Origin: Pseudomonas sp. CFII64
GTDB taxonomy: Bacteria; Pseudomonadota; Gammaproteobacteria; Pseudomonadales; Pseudomonadaceae
DNA length: 64,000 nucleotides
Direction of reading: 5' to 3'
NCBI RefSeq assembly: GCF_000416235.1
Contig: NZ_ATLO01000042.1
Location: 248,001 to 312,000 of the forward strand
The notes beneath the pieces are model-generated. The model did not search any database and was not told the origin of the DNA. It saw nothing but the letters and a program-made list of their open reading frames with translations. A program made the position numbers and the translations under genes. Shown in pieces: positions 24,806-33,324 of the stretch; within the stretch, counting starts at the first letter, position 1, and each line of letters opens with the position of its first letter.

Positions 24806-27004
24806 ATGGTCTTCGCATTTCCGTCGCGCCCAACCCTGCTCGCACTCTGCTGTTCCGTCAGCTTCATGGCCCACGCCGCCGCTCCGGTGGAACTCGGCGC
24901 TACTGATGTCAACGCCGAAGCGGTCAAGGCCAATTCGAACACGCTGCCTGAAACCTTCGCTGGCGGTCAGGTAGCACGAGGCGGGCAAATGGGTGTGCTG
25001 GGCAACCAGGACAACATGAATGTGCCGTTTGTCATGACCAGCTACACCTCGAAGCTGATCGAAGACCAACAAGCTGAAGACGTGGGCGACGTACTGCTCA
25101 ACGATCCGTCGGTGCGCCAATCCTATGGTTTCGGTAACCAGGCTCAGGTCTTCGTGATTCGCGGCCTGCCGCTGAATGGCGATGATATTTCCTACAACGG
25201 GCTGTATGGCGTACTGCCACGCCAGATTCTCTCCACCGACGCCATCGAACGCGTTGAAGTGTTCAAAGGCCCGAATGCCTTCATCAATGGTGTGAGCCCG
25301 ACCGGCAGCGGCCTGGGCGGCGGCGTCAATCTGCAACCCAAGCGCGCTGGCGACACACCTACTCGTCGTTATACCCAGGACATCAGCTCCGACGGTCGGA
25401 TCGGCGAGCATCTGGACCTCGGCCAGCGCTTCGGCGATGACAACCGCTTCGGCGCACGCGTCAACCTCAGCCAGCGTGAAGGTGAAACGGCGGTCAACGA
25501 TCAGGATCAACGCACCAAGCTGTTCGTCGCCGGCCTGGACTATCGCGGCGACAAGTTCCGTGTGTCTTCAGATTTCGGTTATCAAAAACAGCGCGTCAAC
25601 CATTTGCGCAACACCGTGCAGCTGGGCACTGCGACCAGTATTCCGACCGCGCCTGACGCCAGCCATAACTATGGCCAAAGCTGGACCTACACCGAAACCG
25701 AAGACACCTTCGGCATGATGCGCGGCGACTGGGATCTGAACGACAGCTGGACGGCCTACCTCGCCGGTGGCGTCAAGCACACCCGCGAAACCGGGGTTTA
25801 CGGCACGCCAGCGCTGGTGGGCAATACCGGCACCGCTACCATCAGCGGCTCGGAAATTCCGCACAATGAAAACAACACCAGCTTTAGCACTGGCCTGAAT
25901 GGCCGATTCCAGACGGGCCCGATCAGCCATCAGATCGCGATTGGCGCTTCGACTATCTGGACCGAGCAGGAAAACGCCTACACGTTTTATCGACCTACCG
26001 TTGGCAATACCAATATCTACAACGCGAACAAACTGGCGAAGCCCACCGACGGCTACTTGACCGGCGGCGACATGGGCGATCCTGGCGTCACGGGCAAAAC
26101 CCGCAACCGCAGCTTCGCGGTCTCCGATACTCTGGGCCTGTTCGACGACAGCCTGCTGCTCACCTACGGCGTGCGTCGCCAGCAACTGCGCGTGGAAAAC
26201 TACCTGTACGACGGCAGCACCTTTAACGGCGTGGCCAACCCCGCCAACGACGGCAGCCGCAGCTCGATCTATGACGAGGCCATCACCACGCCGGTGTACG
26301 GCATTGTCTACAAGCCTACCGATATCATTTCGCTGTACGCCAACCGCATCGAAGGTCTGGCCAAAGGGCCCGTCGCATCCGGCACCAACATCACCAACCT
26401 GGGAGAAGCCTTCCCGCCGGGTCGCACCAAGCAACTGGAAGCCGGCATCAAGCTGGACATGCAGACCTTCGGCGCCAATCTGGGTGTGTTCCGCATCGAG
26501 CGCCCTACCGACGGCTTCGTCGATGCCGCCAGCCGCCTGTATGTGCGTGACGGAGAGCAGGTCAACAAAGGCATTGAGTTGAGCGTGTTTGGCGAGCCGA
26601 TTGAAGGCCTGCGTTTGATGGCTGGCGGCACGCGGATGACCTCCGAGCTGAAAAACACCTCCGGCGGCCTCAACGACGGCAACCACGCGATTGGCGTGCC
26701 GACCTTCCAGCTCAACGCCAGCGCAGACTGGGATATCCCCGGCCTGGAGGGCGCAGCGCTTAACGCCCGGATGCTGCGCACTGGCGGCCAGTACGCGGAT
26801 CAGGCCAACAACCTGAGCTTGCCAACCTGGAACCGCTTCGACGCGGGTGCACGTTACAAGATGCGGGTTGAACAAAAAGACCTGACCTTGCGCGTGAACG
26901 TGGAAAACATCACCGACAAGAACTACTGGGCTTCCGCCAACGGCGGTTATCTGACTCAGGGCGAACCGCGTCTGGTGAAATTCTCGGGCACTATCGACTT
27001 CTGA
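24806..27004 (+). CDS. TonB-dependent siderophore receptor
   Basis: A 732-residue outer-membrane receptor. Signal peptide MVFAFPSRPTLLALCCSVSFMAHA; plug domain about 40-190 (DVGDVLLNDPSVRQSYGF, FVIRGLPLNGDDISYNGLYG, ERVEVFKGPNAFINGVSPTG, GGGVNLQPKRAG); then a 22-strand barrel ending in GEPRLVKFSGTIDF with the terminal Phe needed for barrel insertion. No N-terminal signalling (STN) domain is present, so it is a plain transducer-free receptor. The frame extends upstream to 24674, but ATG 24806 gives the signal peptide and has CAGGT upstream. The ligand is unknown; the sequence is of the ferric-siderophore subfamily. Confidence 0.92.
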   Translation: MVFAFPSRPTLLALCCSVSFMAHAAAPVELGATDVNAEAVKANSNTLPETFAGGQVARGGQMGVLGNQDNMNVPFVMTSYTSKLIEDQQAEDVGDVLLNDPSVRQSYGFGNQAQVFVIRGLPLNGDDISYNGLYGVLPRQILSTDAIERVEVFKGPNAFINGVSPTGSGLGGGVNLQPKRAGDTPTRRYTQDISSDGRIGEHLDLGQRFGDDNRFGARVNLSQREGETAVNDQDQRTKLFVAGLDYRGDKFRVSSDFGYQKQRVNHLRNTVQLGTATSIPTAPDASHNYGQSWTYTETEDTFGMMRGDWDLNDSWTAYLAGGVKHTRETGVYGTPALVGNTGTATISGSEIPHNENNTSFSTGLNGRFQTGPISHQIAIGASTIWTEQENAYTFYRPTVGNTNIYNANKLAKPTDGYLTGGDMGDPGVTGKTRNRSFAVSDTLGLFDDSLLLTYGVRRQQLRVENYLYDGSTFNGVANPANDGSRSSIYDEAITTPVYGIVYKPTDIISLYANRIEGLAKGPVASGTNITNLGEAFPPGRTKQLEAGIKLDMQTFGANLGVFRIERPTDGFVDAASRLYVRDGEQVNKGIELSVFGEPIEGLRLMAGGTRMTSELKNTSGGLNDGNHAIGVPTFQLNASADWDIPGLEGAALNARMLRTGGQYADQANNLSLPTWNRFDAGARYKMRVEQKDLTLRVNVENITDKNYWASANGGYLTQGEPRLVKFSGTIDF

Positions 27005-27025
27005 TTCACCCGATCCGTGCAGACT

Positions 27026-27081
27026 GCGCAGGACCGGCTTTAGCCGGGAGATTGATCTCCCGGCTAACGCCGGTCCTGCGC
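27026..27081. repeat. Long two-tier hairpin between the TonB receptor and the helicase gene
   Basis: GCGCAGGACCGGC (27026-27038) pairs with GCCGGTCCTGCGC (27069-27081), and inside it TAGCCGGGAGA pairs with TCTCCCGGCTA around a TTGA loop: 24 base pairs with one 2x2 internal loop. There is no T-run on either side, so it is not a textbook terminator, although it lies between two convergent stops. Confidence 0.7.
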
Positions 27082-27084
27082 AAA

Positions 27085-30000
27085 TCATAGCGTTCCGGCG
27101 GGTTCCACGTTGACCTCCAGTGGCTCAGGAAAATCAACGTGCTGCGCGACCGGCACCGCCCTCGATTGCTCCAGCAGATCGCTCAACTCCGCATGCAACC
27201 GTTGCAAAGCGCCTTCCTTGTCGACCCACCAATCGGTGGACCACAAACGCAGCAGACTCCAGCCCAAACCGCGCAGAATCGCCCCGCGCACCTTGTCGCG
27301 GTCGCGGGCAGTCGCGGCGCTGTGATAGGTCGCCCCGTCGCATTCGACACCCGCCAGGTAATCGCCCGGACGGTCGGGATGAACAATCCCCAGATCAATG
27401 CGGAAACGTGACACGCCGATCTGTGGCACCACTTGCCAGCCCATCCTGCGTAACCCTTGCGCCACTGCCTCCTCGAAAGGCGAATCGTAACCGCCCACCG
27501 AACCCTGCACTGCCTCGGCCAACGCCCTCGGACCACGCTGGGCGAATTCAATGAAGTGCTTGAGATCACGCACCGCGCGAGCGTTGGTGCGGTTGAGATC
27601 GATCATCGACGGATCGAACGACGAAAACACCAGCATCTCGCGACGTGAACGGGTAATGGCGACGTTAAGCCGACGCCAGCCGCCGTCCTTGTTCAGAGGC
27701 CCGAAGTTCATCGACATCACTGGCGCACCCGGTTCGGTAGGCCCGTAACCGATGCCGAGCATGATCAAATCGCGCTCGTCGCCCTGCACGGTTTCCAGAT
27801 TCTTCACCACAACCGGCTCAGTCTGGCTGTCCTGAAAGAAGGGTTCGATCTGCGGGTATTGCTGACGGGCCGCGTCCATCAGGTCGTTGATGAGCTTCTG
27901 CTGATCGGAGTTAAGGGTAATGATGCCGATTGAATAACCTGCGGCAATGAACGCCGGATCAGTCAGACGCTTGACCGTTTCCTGAACAATGGCCTCGGCT
28001 TCCACCTGATTGCAACGCCCTTTTCCCTTGGCGTAAACGCCTTCGACACGCCGCCATTCGACCGCGCTGGCCCGGGTTTCAGCGGCCGGAAAGGTGATCA
28101 GGCTGCTGTCGTAATACCGGTGATTGGAAAACGCGATCAGGCTTTCATGGCGACTGCGGTAGTGCCAGCTGAGACTGTGACTCGGCACGCCGGCACCCAG
28201 GCATTCGTCGAGAATGCTTTCCATATCTTCGGCCGTGTCGTCGTCTTCGGCATTGGCACTGCGGTTGAAGAAGTTGGTGGGCGGCATCTGGCGCGGGTCA
28301 CCAGCAATGATCACCTGTTTGCCCCGCGCGATGGAGCCGATAGCGTCCCAAGGCGCGATCTGCGACGCTTCGTCAAAGATCACCAGATCAAACGGCGGCT
28401 GATCGGCCGGCAGGAACTGGGCAATCGACAGCGGACTCATGAGCATGCACGGCGCCAGACGGTTCAGCGCATCGCCCATCTCGATGGCCAGCTGACGCAC
28501 TGGTTTATGCCGCCGGGATTTCTGCAGCTCATGCTTGAGAATGGCAAAACCACTGTTCTTGGCAATGTCGTTCTTCGACGGAATGAGGCCGCACAGCTTT
28601 GCGCGAATGTAACGTACGGTGAGCGTTGCCAGCTCGTCGTCCAGACGATTGAAAGTGGCGATATCGCTCATGTGCTCGGCAGCGACGAAGGTTCTCAGCA
28701 AGGGTTCGGCGTCGATGCCCACGGTGGCGAACCAGCGGGAATACGCCGTAACAAATGTCTCCTCGATGGTCGACGGCGGCAGACTGCCCTGCTCCAGCGC
28801 CTGAGCCAACGGTGCCAGACCTGCTCCGCCCGCCTGCTCGCGGACCCGGCACCAGTCGCACCACGCCTTGAGCTGTCCTTCCAGCTGCGCAATAGCGGCG
28901 CAGGTCGCACGAAGCTCGGCAACGTTCGGCAGCATTTCGCTACCGGTGGCAGCCAGTTCGGCAAATAGCCGAGCGGCGGCATCATAACGGGCCACGGCTT
29001 GCTGCAATGTCGCCAGCGCCGCAGCGATCTGGCCGCCCACGCCGAGCATGTCATTGGCCTCGATCACCAGCCGTGCGACGGCACTGCGCAACGCGATCAA
29101 CTGCTCGGGTGATTCCACCAGCGCCCTGAGCCGGGCACGCAAACTTTCCGCCAGCACCACGGCCTTGAGCGTGCGGGCGCTGTCGCTGGCCAGTCCGTTC
29201 CAGCCGGGAATCGATTGTAATTCGGGCGCCAGACCGTCCAGCTCCAGCAGTTGCGCCTGCAAACGTTCCAGGATCAGCAGATCGCCCGGGACGTCCGGCA
29301 AACCCGCAGCACCACCCACCGAGGCCAGCTGCGTAGCGACCTTCTTCCTGGCGAGATTGGCAAAGAACCAGAACTTGCCCTCAGCCTCGTGCCAGTCCCT
29401 GCGCAGCGACTCGACCGGCACCCGGCGACAGGCTTCGTCGGCGTAGTTCAACGACAGACTCTCCTCCAGCTCGCGGTAATCGGCGAGCAGCTGGCAGGCA
29501 TGCCGGGCCGCTTCGATTCGCGCAGTGGCGTCTGGAGCAAAGGCGAAGGAAAGGTTCAGGCCATGGCACTCAACGAGCAGACCGGTCAGCTCATTAAGCT
29601 GTTGCAGGTCCGCCACTTCGGTCACCGGCAGCGGCAAGTGCATCAGCGCCAGCACTCTTTCAGCAGCGCTGATCAGTGCATCAAGCGCCTGGGGCAGTTC
29701 GCGGGCAGCGCTGACGATCTGCGCTTGCCAGGCGTTCGACCATTGAGTCTGCTTCAGCACGCCGAATTTGCCCGACAAGTCTCGCGCAGCGGCGCCATTC
29801 AGCCCCAGACGGCGGGCGAGATCCAGCAAGCCAGCATACTGGTCAGCATCGTGTTCAATACCTGCCGACCATCCAAGGTGCGGCGTTGCGGGGCTATGGT
29901 CGCGCACGACACGACCGATAGCCTGATGCAGGGACAGGCCGTTCGACCAGCGTCGATGCAACACTTCGACCATTTGATTGAGTCGCGAACGCAGCGTCTG

Positions 30001-32316
30001 CAATCGGTCGGCCTCACGTTGCCACTCCTCGGCGCTCAAGGCGTCGCGTACATCCCAGGCGCGGTCCAGTTGCTTGAGCACCTCGACCTTCGACGCTTTG
30101 CTTGAATGCAGCTCCAGGCAAAACTCGCCCAGACCTTTCTCGGCCAGCCGGCGATACACCACGTCGAGCGCTGCACGCTTTTCCGCCACGAATAACACGC
30201 GGCGACCGAGGGCCAGGTTGTGGGCGATCATGTTGGCAATGGTCTGGGATTTGCCGGTACCGGGCGGGCCGTCGAGCACGAAGCTGTGTTGACCCGCAGA
30301 AGCCACCACTGCCGAGAGCTGCGACGAGTCTGCCGCCAGCGGGGTAAACAGCTGTGCCGGTGTCACGGTCGCGTCGAGCTGCTCGGGACGCGGAAACTCA
30401 TCGGCGCCGGCAAACGCTTCGCCGCCCGCATCGCGCTCCAGCAAGTGCCGGACCAGCGGGCTTTGCAGCAGTTGTGCGGCATTGGCGTTGAGGTCTTTCC
30501 ACATCAGGTATTTGGCGAACGAAAAGGTGCCAAGCACCAGTTCAGTACTGACTTCAAACCCTGGCACATCGCGCACGGCGCGGCGCACTTTATTCCAGAT
30601 GCCCTCGACATCGATGCCGCTGTCGTCGCTCGGTAAATCACCGTCCAGCCCCGCAATGACCAGCTCGAAATCGTGGCGCAGCAGCTCCAGCAACGTCAGG
30701 TTGAAGCGCGGTTCTTCGTCCAGCAAGCTCAGGGTGACCCCCGACAAGGCGCTTTTGCGTTCCAGTTTGACCGGCAGCAAAATCAGCGGCGCGGAGTAGG
30801 TTTTCGGGTCGTCGGCACTTTTTTTCCACTTGAGAAAACCGATTGCCAGAAACAGCGTGTTGGCACCGCCCTCCTCCAGATCGCTGCGCGCTTTGCGGAA
30901 CAGATCAATCAAGGTCGCTTCGAGCCTGGGTTTTTCCAGACTGGCGAGCACTTCACCACGGGCCAGCGCCTGACGTGCGACTTCGTCGACCAGACTTGCA
31001 TGATTCTGCTGTTCGTACAGCGCGGTATCACGGCCACTGCTGTTCAGGTCCGGCACGGCCAGGACGCGAATGCGCTGCCCGCTGGACAGCAAATCTTCCA
31101 GAGCCGCCGGATCAGGGCATAACAAACGCACGCCTTTGGCGCTGTCCGGCAGGTGCAGCAAGCGATTGCGGGTGGTGAGGTCGAGCAGCTTGCGCTGCCA
31201 GAGCGTCAGCTTGCCAGCTGGCCCATCGCTGCTGTCGTTGATTTCCACATCGAAACCAGGCAATAGCGGCGCTTCTTCCAGGCTTTCAACAGCCGGGGGC
31301 GCCTCATCCGCCTCTGCTGGCGAATGCGGGCCGGGGGCCAGGGCTATCGGGCGAATCTTCTGCATCCGCGCGCGATGCAGGTCGATGGCCATGATGAACT
31401 GTTCATCATCCAGTTGCCGCTCAGCAGCGGCGACTGCCTGACTGAAACCCGGCGCCGGAGCCTGAGTCGCCAGAGTGGTTTCGAACACCACCAGTTCTTT
31501 CAAGTCCAGACGTTTGCGCACCGCCGACGCCTCGTCGGTCAACAACTGCGAAAATTCCTGAGGCTGCAGCCAGACACCCGCGAAAGCGTGGCCTTTGGTC
31601 AGGATCAGCAAGGCATTCAACCCGGCCTGTTCCAAAGCGGCGGCAAACAGCAACGCGGTGTCCAGACAGGTCGCCACGCCATTTTCGAGGATCATGCCCG
31701 GCGGCCGGATTCTTTGGCCCTGCTGCTCGAAACTGGCGGGAGGCAGCGCGTAGCTCAGCTTGAACCCGCAGACTGCAGACCATATTGCAGAGGCCAGTTC
31801 CCAGGTCCGGGTACGCGACTTGCTTTCATAGCCGTCGATGCCGTCTTTCTTGCCGGCGCGGCGCAATACCTGCGAAGCGGCTTTGAGCACCCGGTCGACC
31901 GCCGGATCATTGGGCATGCAGAACGCGGCCAGCAACTCAGGCATGGCGCTGAGACCGCCCCACTCGGTGCGCGCCAGCAGTTCAGTGGCAAAGCGTTGTT
32001 CGACGACCAGTTCGTCGCCCCGCGACAAGCGCAGCACGACTTCGGCGCCAAGGCTTTCCGTTAGGCCAGCCAGGTAACCGGCGTTGAGCTTGATATCGCG
32101 TTCGTTGATGCTCAGACGATCGCCGGGATTCAAGCGATCGATGTTCCAGGTCCGGGTCTCGACAAAAGCCGGATCAGTGCCGAGGCTCAGCACCAGATCC
32201 TCAAAAGGTTGTTCGCTCTGGTTCCAGAGGCTCAGTTCACGTACCAGCGGCACGGCGTTCTGGTGGGAGGCGAAGCCGATCTTGCGGGCGATCAGCGCCT
32301 CAATCTTGATGCTCAT
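27085..32316 (-). CDS. DUF4011-SF1 helicase-Vsr-like nuclease giant protein (Hhe-type defence candidate)
   Basis: A 1743-residue multidomain protein. The N-terminal region has a transglutaminase-like patch (ENGVATCLDTALLF, Cys217; LTKGHAFAGVWL, His243). DUF4011 starts near 371 (LWQRKLLDLTTRNRLLHL). The superfamily 1 helicase follows, with Walker A LDGPPGTGKSQT (about 680), Walker B VIFDEASQIAPW (about 1315), AGDPRQMPPTNFF, WHYRSRHESLIAFSN, VQGDERDLIMLGIGYG and NVAITRSRREML. The C-terminus (about 1630-1743) is a Vsr/DUF559-like PD-(D/E)xK nuclease (RIDLGIVHPD, GVECDGATYH). GAGGAG precedes the start. From memory this architecture is the single-gene DUF4011-helicase-Vsr (Hhe) phage-defence family. 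The gene stands alone; activity here is inferred. Confidence 0.88.
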   Translation of the reverse strand: MSIKIEALIARKIGFASHQNAVPLVRELSLWNQSEQPFEDLVLSLGTDPAFVETRTWNIDRLNPGDRLSINERDIKLNAGYLAGLTESLGAEVVLRLSRGDELVVEQRFATELLARTEWGGLSAMPELLAAFCMPNDPAVDRVLKAASQVLRRAGKKDGIDGYESKSRTRTWELASAIWSAVCGFKLSYALPPASFEQQGQRIRPPGMILENGVATCLDTALLFAAALEQAGLNALLILTKGHAFAGVWLQPQEFSQLLTDEASAVRKRLDLKELVVFETTLATQAPAPGFSQAVAAAERQLDDEQFIMAIDLHRARMQKIRPIALAPGPHSPAEADEAPPAVESLEEAPLLPGFDVEINDSSDGPAGKLTLWQRKLLDLTTRNRLLHLPDSAKGVRLLCPDPAALEDLLSSGQRIRVLAVPDLNSSGRDTALYEQQNHASLVDEVARQALARGEVLASLEKPRLEATLIDLFRKARSDLEEGGANTLFLAIGFLKWKKSADDPKTYSAPLILLPVKLERKSALSGVTLSLLDEEPRFNLTLLELLRHDFELVIAGLDGDLPSDDSGIDVEGIWNKVRRAVRDVPGFEVSTELVLGTFSFAKYLMWKDLNANAAQLLQSPLVRHLLERDAGGEAFAGADEFPRPEQLDATVTPAQLFTPLAADSSQLSAVVASAGQHSFVLDGPPGTGKSQTIANMIAHNLALGRRVLFVAEKRAALDVVYRRLAEKGLGEFCLELHSSKASKVEVLKQLDRAWDVRDALSAEEWQREADRLQTLRSRLNQMVEVLHRRWSNGLSLHQAIGRVVRDHSPATPHLGWSAGIEHDADQYAGLLDLARRLGLNGAAARDLSGKFGVLKQTQWSNAWQAQIVSAARELPQALDALISAAERVLALMHLPLPVTEVADLQQLNELTGLLVECHGLNLSFAFAPDATARIEAARHACQLLADYRELEESLSLNYADEACRRVPVESLRRDWHEAEGKFWFFANLARKKVATQLASVGGAAGLPDVPGDLLILERLQAQLLELDGLAPELQSIPGWNGLASDSARTLKAVVLAESLRARLRALVESPEQLIALRSAVARLVIEANDMLGVGGQIAAALATLQQAVARYDAAARLFAELAATGSEMLPNVAELRATCAAIAQLEGQLKAWCDWCRVREQAGGAGLAPLAQALEQGSLPPSTIEETFVTAYSRWFATVGIDAEPLLRTFVAAEHMSDIATFNRLDDELATLTVRYIRAKLCGLIPSKNDIAKNSGFAILKHELQKSRRHKPVRQLAIEMGDALNRLAPCMLMSPLSIAQFLPADQPPFDLVIFDEASQIAPWDAIGSIARGKQVIIAGDPRQMPPTNFFNRSANAEDDDTAEDMESILDECLGAGVPSHSLSWHYRSRHESLIAFSNHRYYDSSLITFPAAETRASAVEWRRVEGVYAKGKGRCNQVEAEAIVQETVKRLTDPAFIAAGYSIGIITLNSDQQKLINDLMDAARQQYPQIEPFFQDSQTEPVVVKNLETVQGDERDLIMLGIGYGPTEPGAPVMSMNFGPLNKDGGWRRLNVAITRSRREMLVFSSFDPSMIDLNRTNARAVRDLKHFIEFAQRGPRALAEAVQGSVGGYDSPFEEAVAQGLRRMGWQVVPQIGVSRFRIDLGIVHPDRPGDYLAGVECDGATYHSAATARDRDKVRGAILRGLGWSLLRLWSTDWWVDKEGALQRLHAELSDLLEQSRAVPVAQHVDFPEPLEVNVEPAGTL

Positions 32317-32341
32317 TCATGGGCTCCTCGAGCGGCCTGCG

Positions 32342-32367
32342 CTCACCCCCTACCGGGAGGGGGCGAG
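32342..32367. repeat. Short GC-rich hairpin upstream of the helicase gene
   Basis: CTCACCCCCT and AGGGGGCGAG form a ten-pair stem with one mismatch around ACCGGG, lying 26 bases before the helicase start. No T-run follows it in the direction of either neighbouring gene. Role unknown; possibly another dispersed palindrome. Confidence 0.5.
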
Positions 32368-32445
32368 AAAAAGACGCCTATAGTCCATGACTGTTTGATG
32401 TTTTGAAATGATTTATCCCGCAGTGCAGATGAAATCTGCCCAACG

Positions 32446-33171
32446 TTAACGGCGAATAGAGTCCGGATGTTCGGAATCGTCGCGCACCATCAGCATCAGA
32501 GCGTCGCGTTTCTCCAGGAGATGGTGACGCAGAATGCTACTCAGGCGTTTGCCATCGCGCACTTGCAAGGCCTCGATCATTTCTTCGTGATCGTGCAATG
32601 CCCTTTCCCACTTCGGCGCCTGTTGGTTGGACAGAAAACGCAGCGCATGGATGCGACGGTTCAAGGACAGGTACACCTGACGCAGCGCCGAATTGCGTGC
32701 CGCGAGGTTGATCAGATCGTGAATCGCACGATTGCGCTGATAGTAGCCCGGCAGGTCATTCTGGTTCTTGCTGACCACCATGGCGTAATGCAGCGCTTTG
32801 ATCTCATCCAGTTCTTCAGGTGTGATGCGCTCACAGGCCAGCTCACCGGCGAAGGCTTCGATGCCGCTCATCAACTCGAAGGTTTCGCGAATCTCCAGTT
32901 CCGACATGCGCGCGACACTGGCACCGCGATTCGGATTGATCTCGATAAGGCCTTCCACCGCGAGCACCTTGAGCGCCTCACGTAACGGCGTCCGGGAAAT
33001 GCCCAGGGTTTCGCACAGTTCGCGCTCATTGAGTTTTCTGCCGGGTGGTAGCACGCCCTCAGTGATGAAACTGCGCAGGTGCTCCACGACTGTGTCGTGC
33101 AAGCGTTGGCGTTCGACCTTGACCATCGGCCGAGGACTGCCAAGCTCGACCAGACCCTCAATATTTTGCAT
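32446..33171 (-). CDS. FadR-subfamily (FCD) GntR transcriptional regulator
   Basis: A 241-residue GntR regulator. The winged helix (about 20-85; LHDTVVEHLRSFITEGVLPPGRKLNERELCETLGISRTPLREALKVL in segments) is followed by an FCD ligand domain with metal-site candidates (RNRAIHDLINLAARN, HDHEEMIEAL, RHHLLEKRDAL). The ATG at 33171 has TGAGGA upstream and is itself covered by the palindrome ATTTTGCATGCAAAAT, suggesting autoregulation. The same ATTTTGNNNNCAAAAT core lies in front of the divergent aminotransferase operon, and a one-mismatch version lies upstream of the malic enzyme gene. Ligand unknown, probably a carboxylate. Confidence 0.92.
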   Translation of the reverse strand: MQNIEGLVELGSPRPMVKVERQRLHDTVVEHLRSFITEGVLPPGRKLNERELCETLGISRTPLREALKVLAVEGLIEINPNRGASVARMSELEIRETFELMSGIEAFAGELACERITPEELDEIKALHYAMVVSKNQNDLPGYYQRNRAIHDLINLAARNSALRQVYLSLNRRIHALRFLSNQQAPKWERALHDHEEMIEALQVRDGKRLSSILRHHLLEKRDALMLMVRDDSEHPDSIRR

Positions 33172-33178
33172 GCAAAAT
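33163..33178. promoter_or_regulatory. Palindromic operator over the FCD-GntR start codon
   Basis: ATTTTGCATGCAAAAT is a perfect 16-base palindrome covering the start codon of the regulator gene. It shares ATTTTG/CAAAAT arms with the palindrome at 33284-33303 and most of those with the one at 38542-38561. Confidence 0.65.
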
Positions 33179-33257
33179 CCTCATCTGCATCGCTTGAGCG
33201 CGACGCCTTATTCGATATCAGCGCGACTAATGGCGAATATTAGCCCAAATATCGCGT

Positions 33258-33285
33258 TTGACACAGCAGGAAGGCGTGCTAACGT
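33258..33285 (+). promoter_or_regulatory. Probable sigma-70 promoter of the aminotransferase operon
   Basis: TTGACA at 33258-33263 and TAACGT at 33280-33285 are separated by 16 bases. The -10 runs into the operator palindrome at 33284, consistent with repression by the divergent regulator. Confidence 0.5.
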
Positions 33286-33303
33286 ATTTTGAATTCAAAA
33301 TAC
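33284..33303. promoter_or_regulatory. Perfect 20-base palindromic operator before the aminotransferase
   Basis: GTATTTTGAATTCAAAATAC is a perfect palindrome located 21 bases before the ATG at 33325 and abutting the -10 element. Nineteen of its 20 bases recur at 38542-38561. Confidence 0.75.
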
Positions 33304-33324
33304 AAAAACAAGAAGGAGTCATTC

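Noticed and set aside
25568..27088. 506-residue open frame on the minus strand
   Set aside because: Antisense to the TonB-dependent receptor and without recognisable motifs.
27001..27090. Rho-independent terminator reading of the long hairpin
   Set aside because: The stem is strong but no T-run follows on either strand, so I list it as a palindrome only.
27085..32316. A multi-gene defence island
   Set aside because: Flanking genes are a TonB receptor and a catabolic operon; brnTA is 5 kb away with ordinary genes between.
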